From Bacillota bacterium (lineage in GTDB: Bacteria > Bacillota > Clostridia > Oscillospirales > Acutalibacteraceae), in the NCBI GenBank assembly GCA_023458915.1, contig JAEWWM010000040.1, positions 1 to 6,265 on the forward strand: DNA of 6,265 nucleotides, given 5' to 3'. The position numbers and the translations under genes are program-made. Positions 6,188 through 6,265 of this stretch are shown piece after piece. Positions within the stretch are counted from its first letter, which is position 1, and every line of letters begins with the position of its first letter. The notes below the pieces were generated by a model. That model ran no database searches, was not told the origin of the DNA, and worked only from the letters and a program-made list of their open reading frames with translations.

Positions 6188-6221
6188 GACATCATACAAA
6201 GCTAAAAATATATCTCATCGA
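6163..6221 (+). repeat. Interleaved inverted repeats, pseudoknot topology
   Basis: Arm A agctttgtgt (6163-6172) pairs with atacaaagct (6194-6203) over 10 bp with one G-U. Arm B tcgatgaga (6181-6189) pairs perfectly with tctcatcga (6213-6221) over 9 bp. The order A-B-A'-B' with connectors of 8, 4 and 9 nt is that of an H-type pseudoknot. A small gatg/catc hairpin (6183-6193) competes with B. It may be a structured RNA or the edge of a mobile element; no known family was recognised. Confidence 0.5.
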
Positions 6222-6232
6222 CTAATAATTAT

Positions 6233-6259
6233 AAATTTGCGTGGTTTTTACGCTAATTT
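6233..6259 (+). repeat. Imperfect hairpin at the right edge
   Basis: Arms aaatttgcgt (6233-6242) and acgctaattt (6250-6259) pair over nine of ten positions with a single T-T mismatch and a 7-nt ggttttt loop. It follows the interleaved repeats by 11 nt and no reading frame explains it. Confidence 0.45.
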
Positions 6260-6265
6260 GTGTTA

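Noticed and set aside
6163..6203. Stem A/A' as the P1 helix of a group I intron in tsaD
   Set aside because: Group I introns need a U-G pair at the 5' splice site with U on the exon strand; the only wobble here is G-U in the opposite sense. The 5' end of a group II intron (GTGYG) is also not clear.
6125..6265. A recognisable riboswitch class (fluoride, preQ1, SAM-II, ZTP) in the final 140 bases
   Set aside because: The conserved core bases of those classes as remembered are not seen; only the pseudoknot topology is shared.
1..6265. CRISPR arrays, tRNA or rRNA genes, transposase genes
   Set aside because: No regularly spaced direct repeats, cloverleaf, rRNA-like or transposase-like sequence was found by eye in the window.

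Overview
The window looks like chromosomal DNA of an endospore-forming, low-GC Firmicute, probably a Clostridia-class anaerobe. The evidence is an AT-rich composition, strong GGAGG-type ribosome binding sites, a Spo0A-family sporulation regulator, a SpoIIQ-like forespore membrane protein behind a sigma-F-like promoter, and the MEP (non-mevalonate) isoprenoid pathway. No species can be named from the sequence alone. TGA is used as an ordinary stop (the spo0A-like gene ends with it).

Layout. 1-80: end of an upstream transcription unit with a strong rightward terminator. 116-949 (+): a Spo0A-family response regulator with a textbook sigma-A promoter and a perfect palindrome over the -10/start region. 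940-972: one hairpin that serves as terminator for both convergent genes. 996-1784 (-): a SpoIIQ-like M23/LytM membrane protein. 1785-1934: a divergent promoter region, sigma-F-like to the left and sigma-A-like to the right. 1935-2564 (+): an Fe/Mn superoxide dismutase. 2565-2651: short convergent gap. 2652-4097 (-): a membrane-anchored GH18 chitinase. 4098-4213: divergent control region with an imperfect palindrome. 4214-6085 (+): a complete 1-deoxy-D-xylulose-5-phosphate synthase (dxs). 6086-6265: a promoter and ribosome binding site leading into a 14-codon reading frame that starts like TsaD and then breaks off. The break lies in a block of interleaved inverted repeats with pseudoknot topology, and the window ends inside this unexplained region.

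How the genes relate. The Spo0A-like regulator and SpoIIQ belong to one developmental programme: Spo0A commits the cell, then sigma-F in the forespore switches on spoIIQ. Superoxide dismutase and the chitinase are standalone genes with their own promoters, and dxs is metabolic housekeeping. Nothing here forms a long operon; almost every gene is separately promoted. In many Clostridia dxs and spo0A lie in one conserved cluster (dxs-tlyA-nadK-argR-recN-spoIVB-spo0A), so their closeness here may be a rearranged remnant.

No complete undescribed system is visible. The best leads are the right-edge pseudoknot-like block with the broken TsaD-like start, and the altered DNA-recognition helix of the Spo0A-like protein together with its promoter palindrome.
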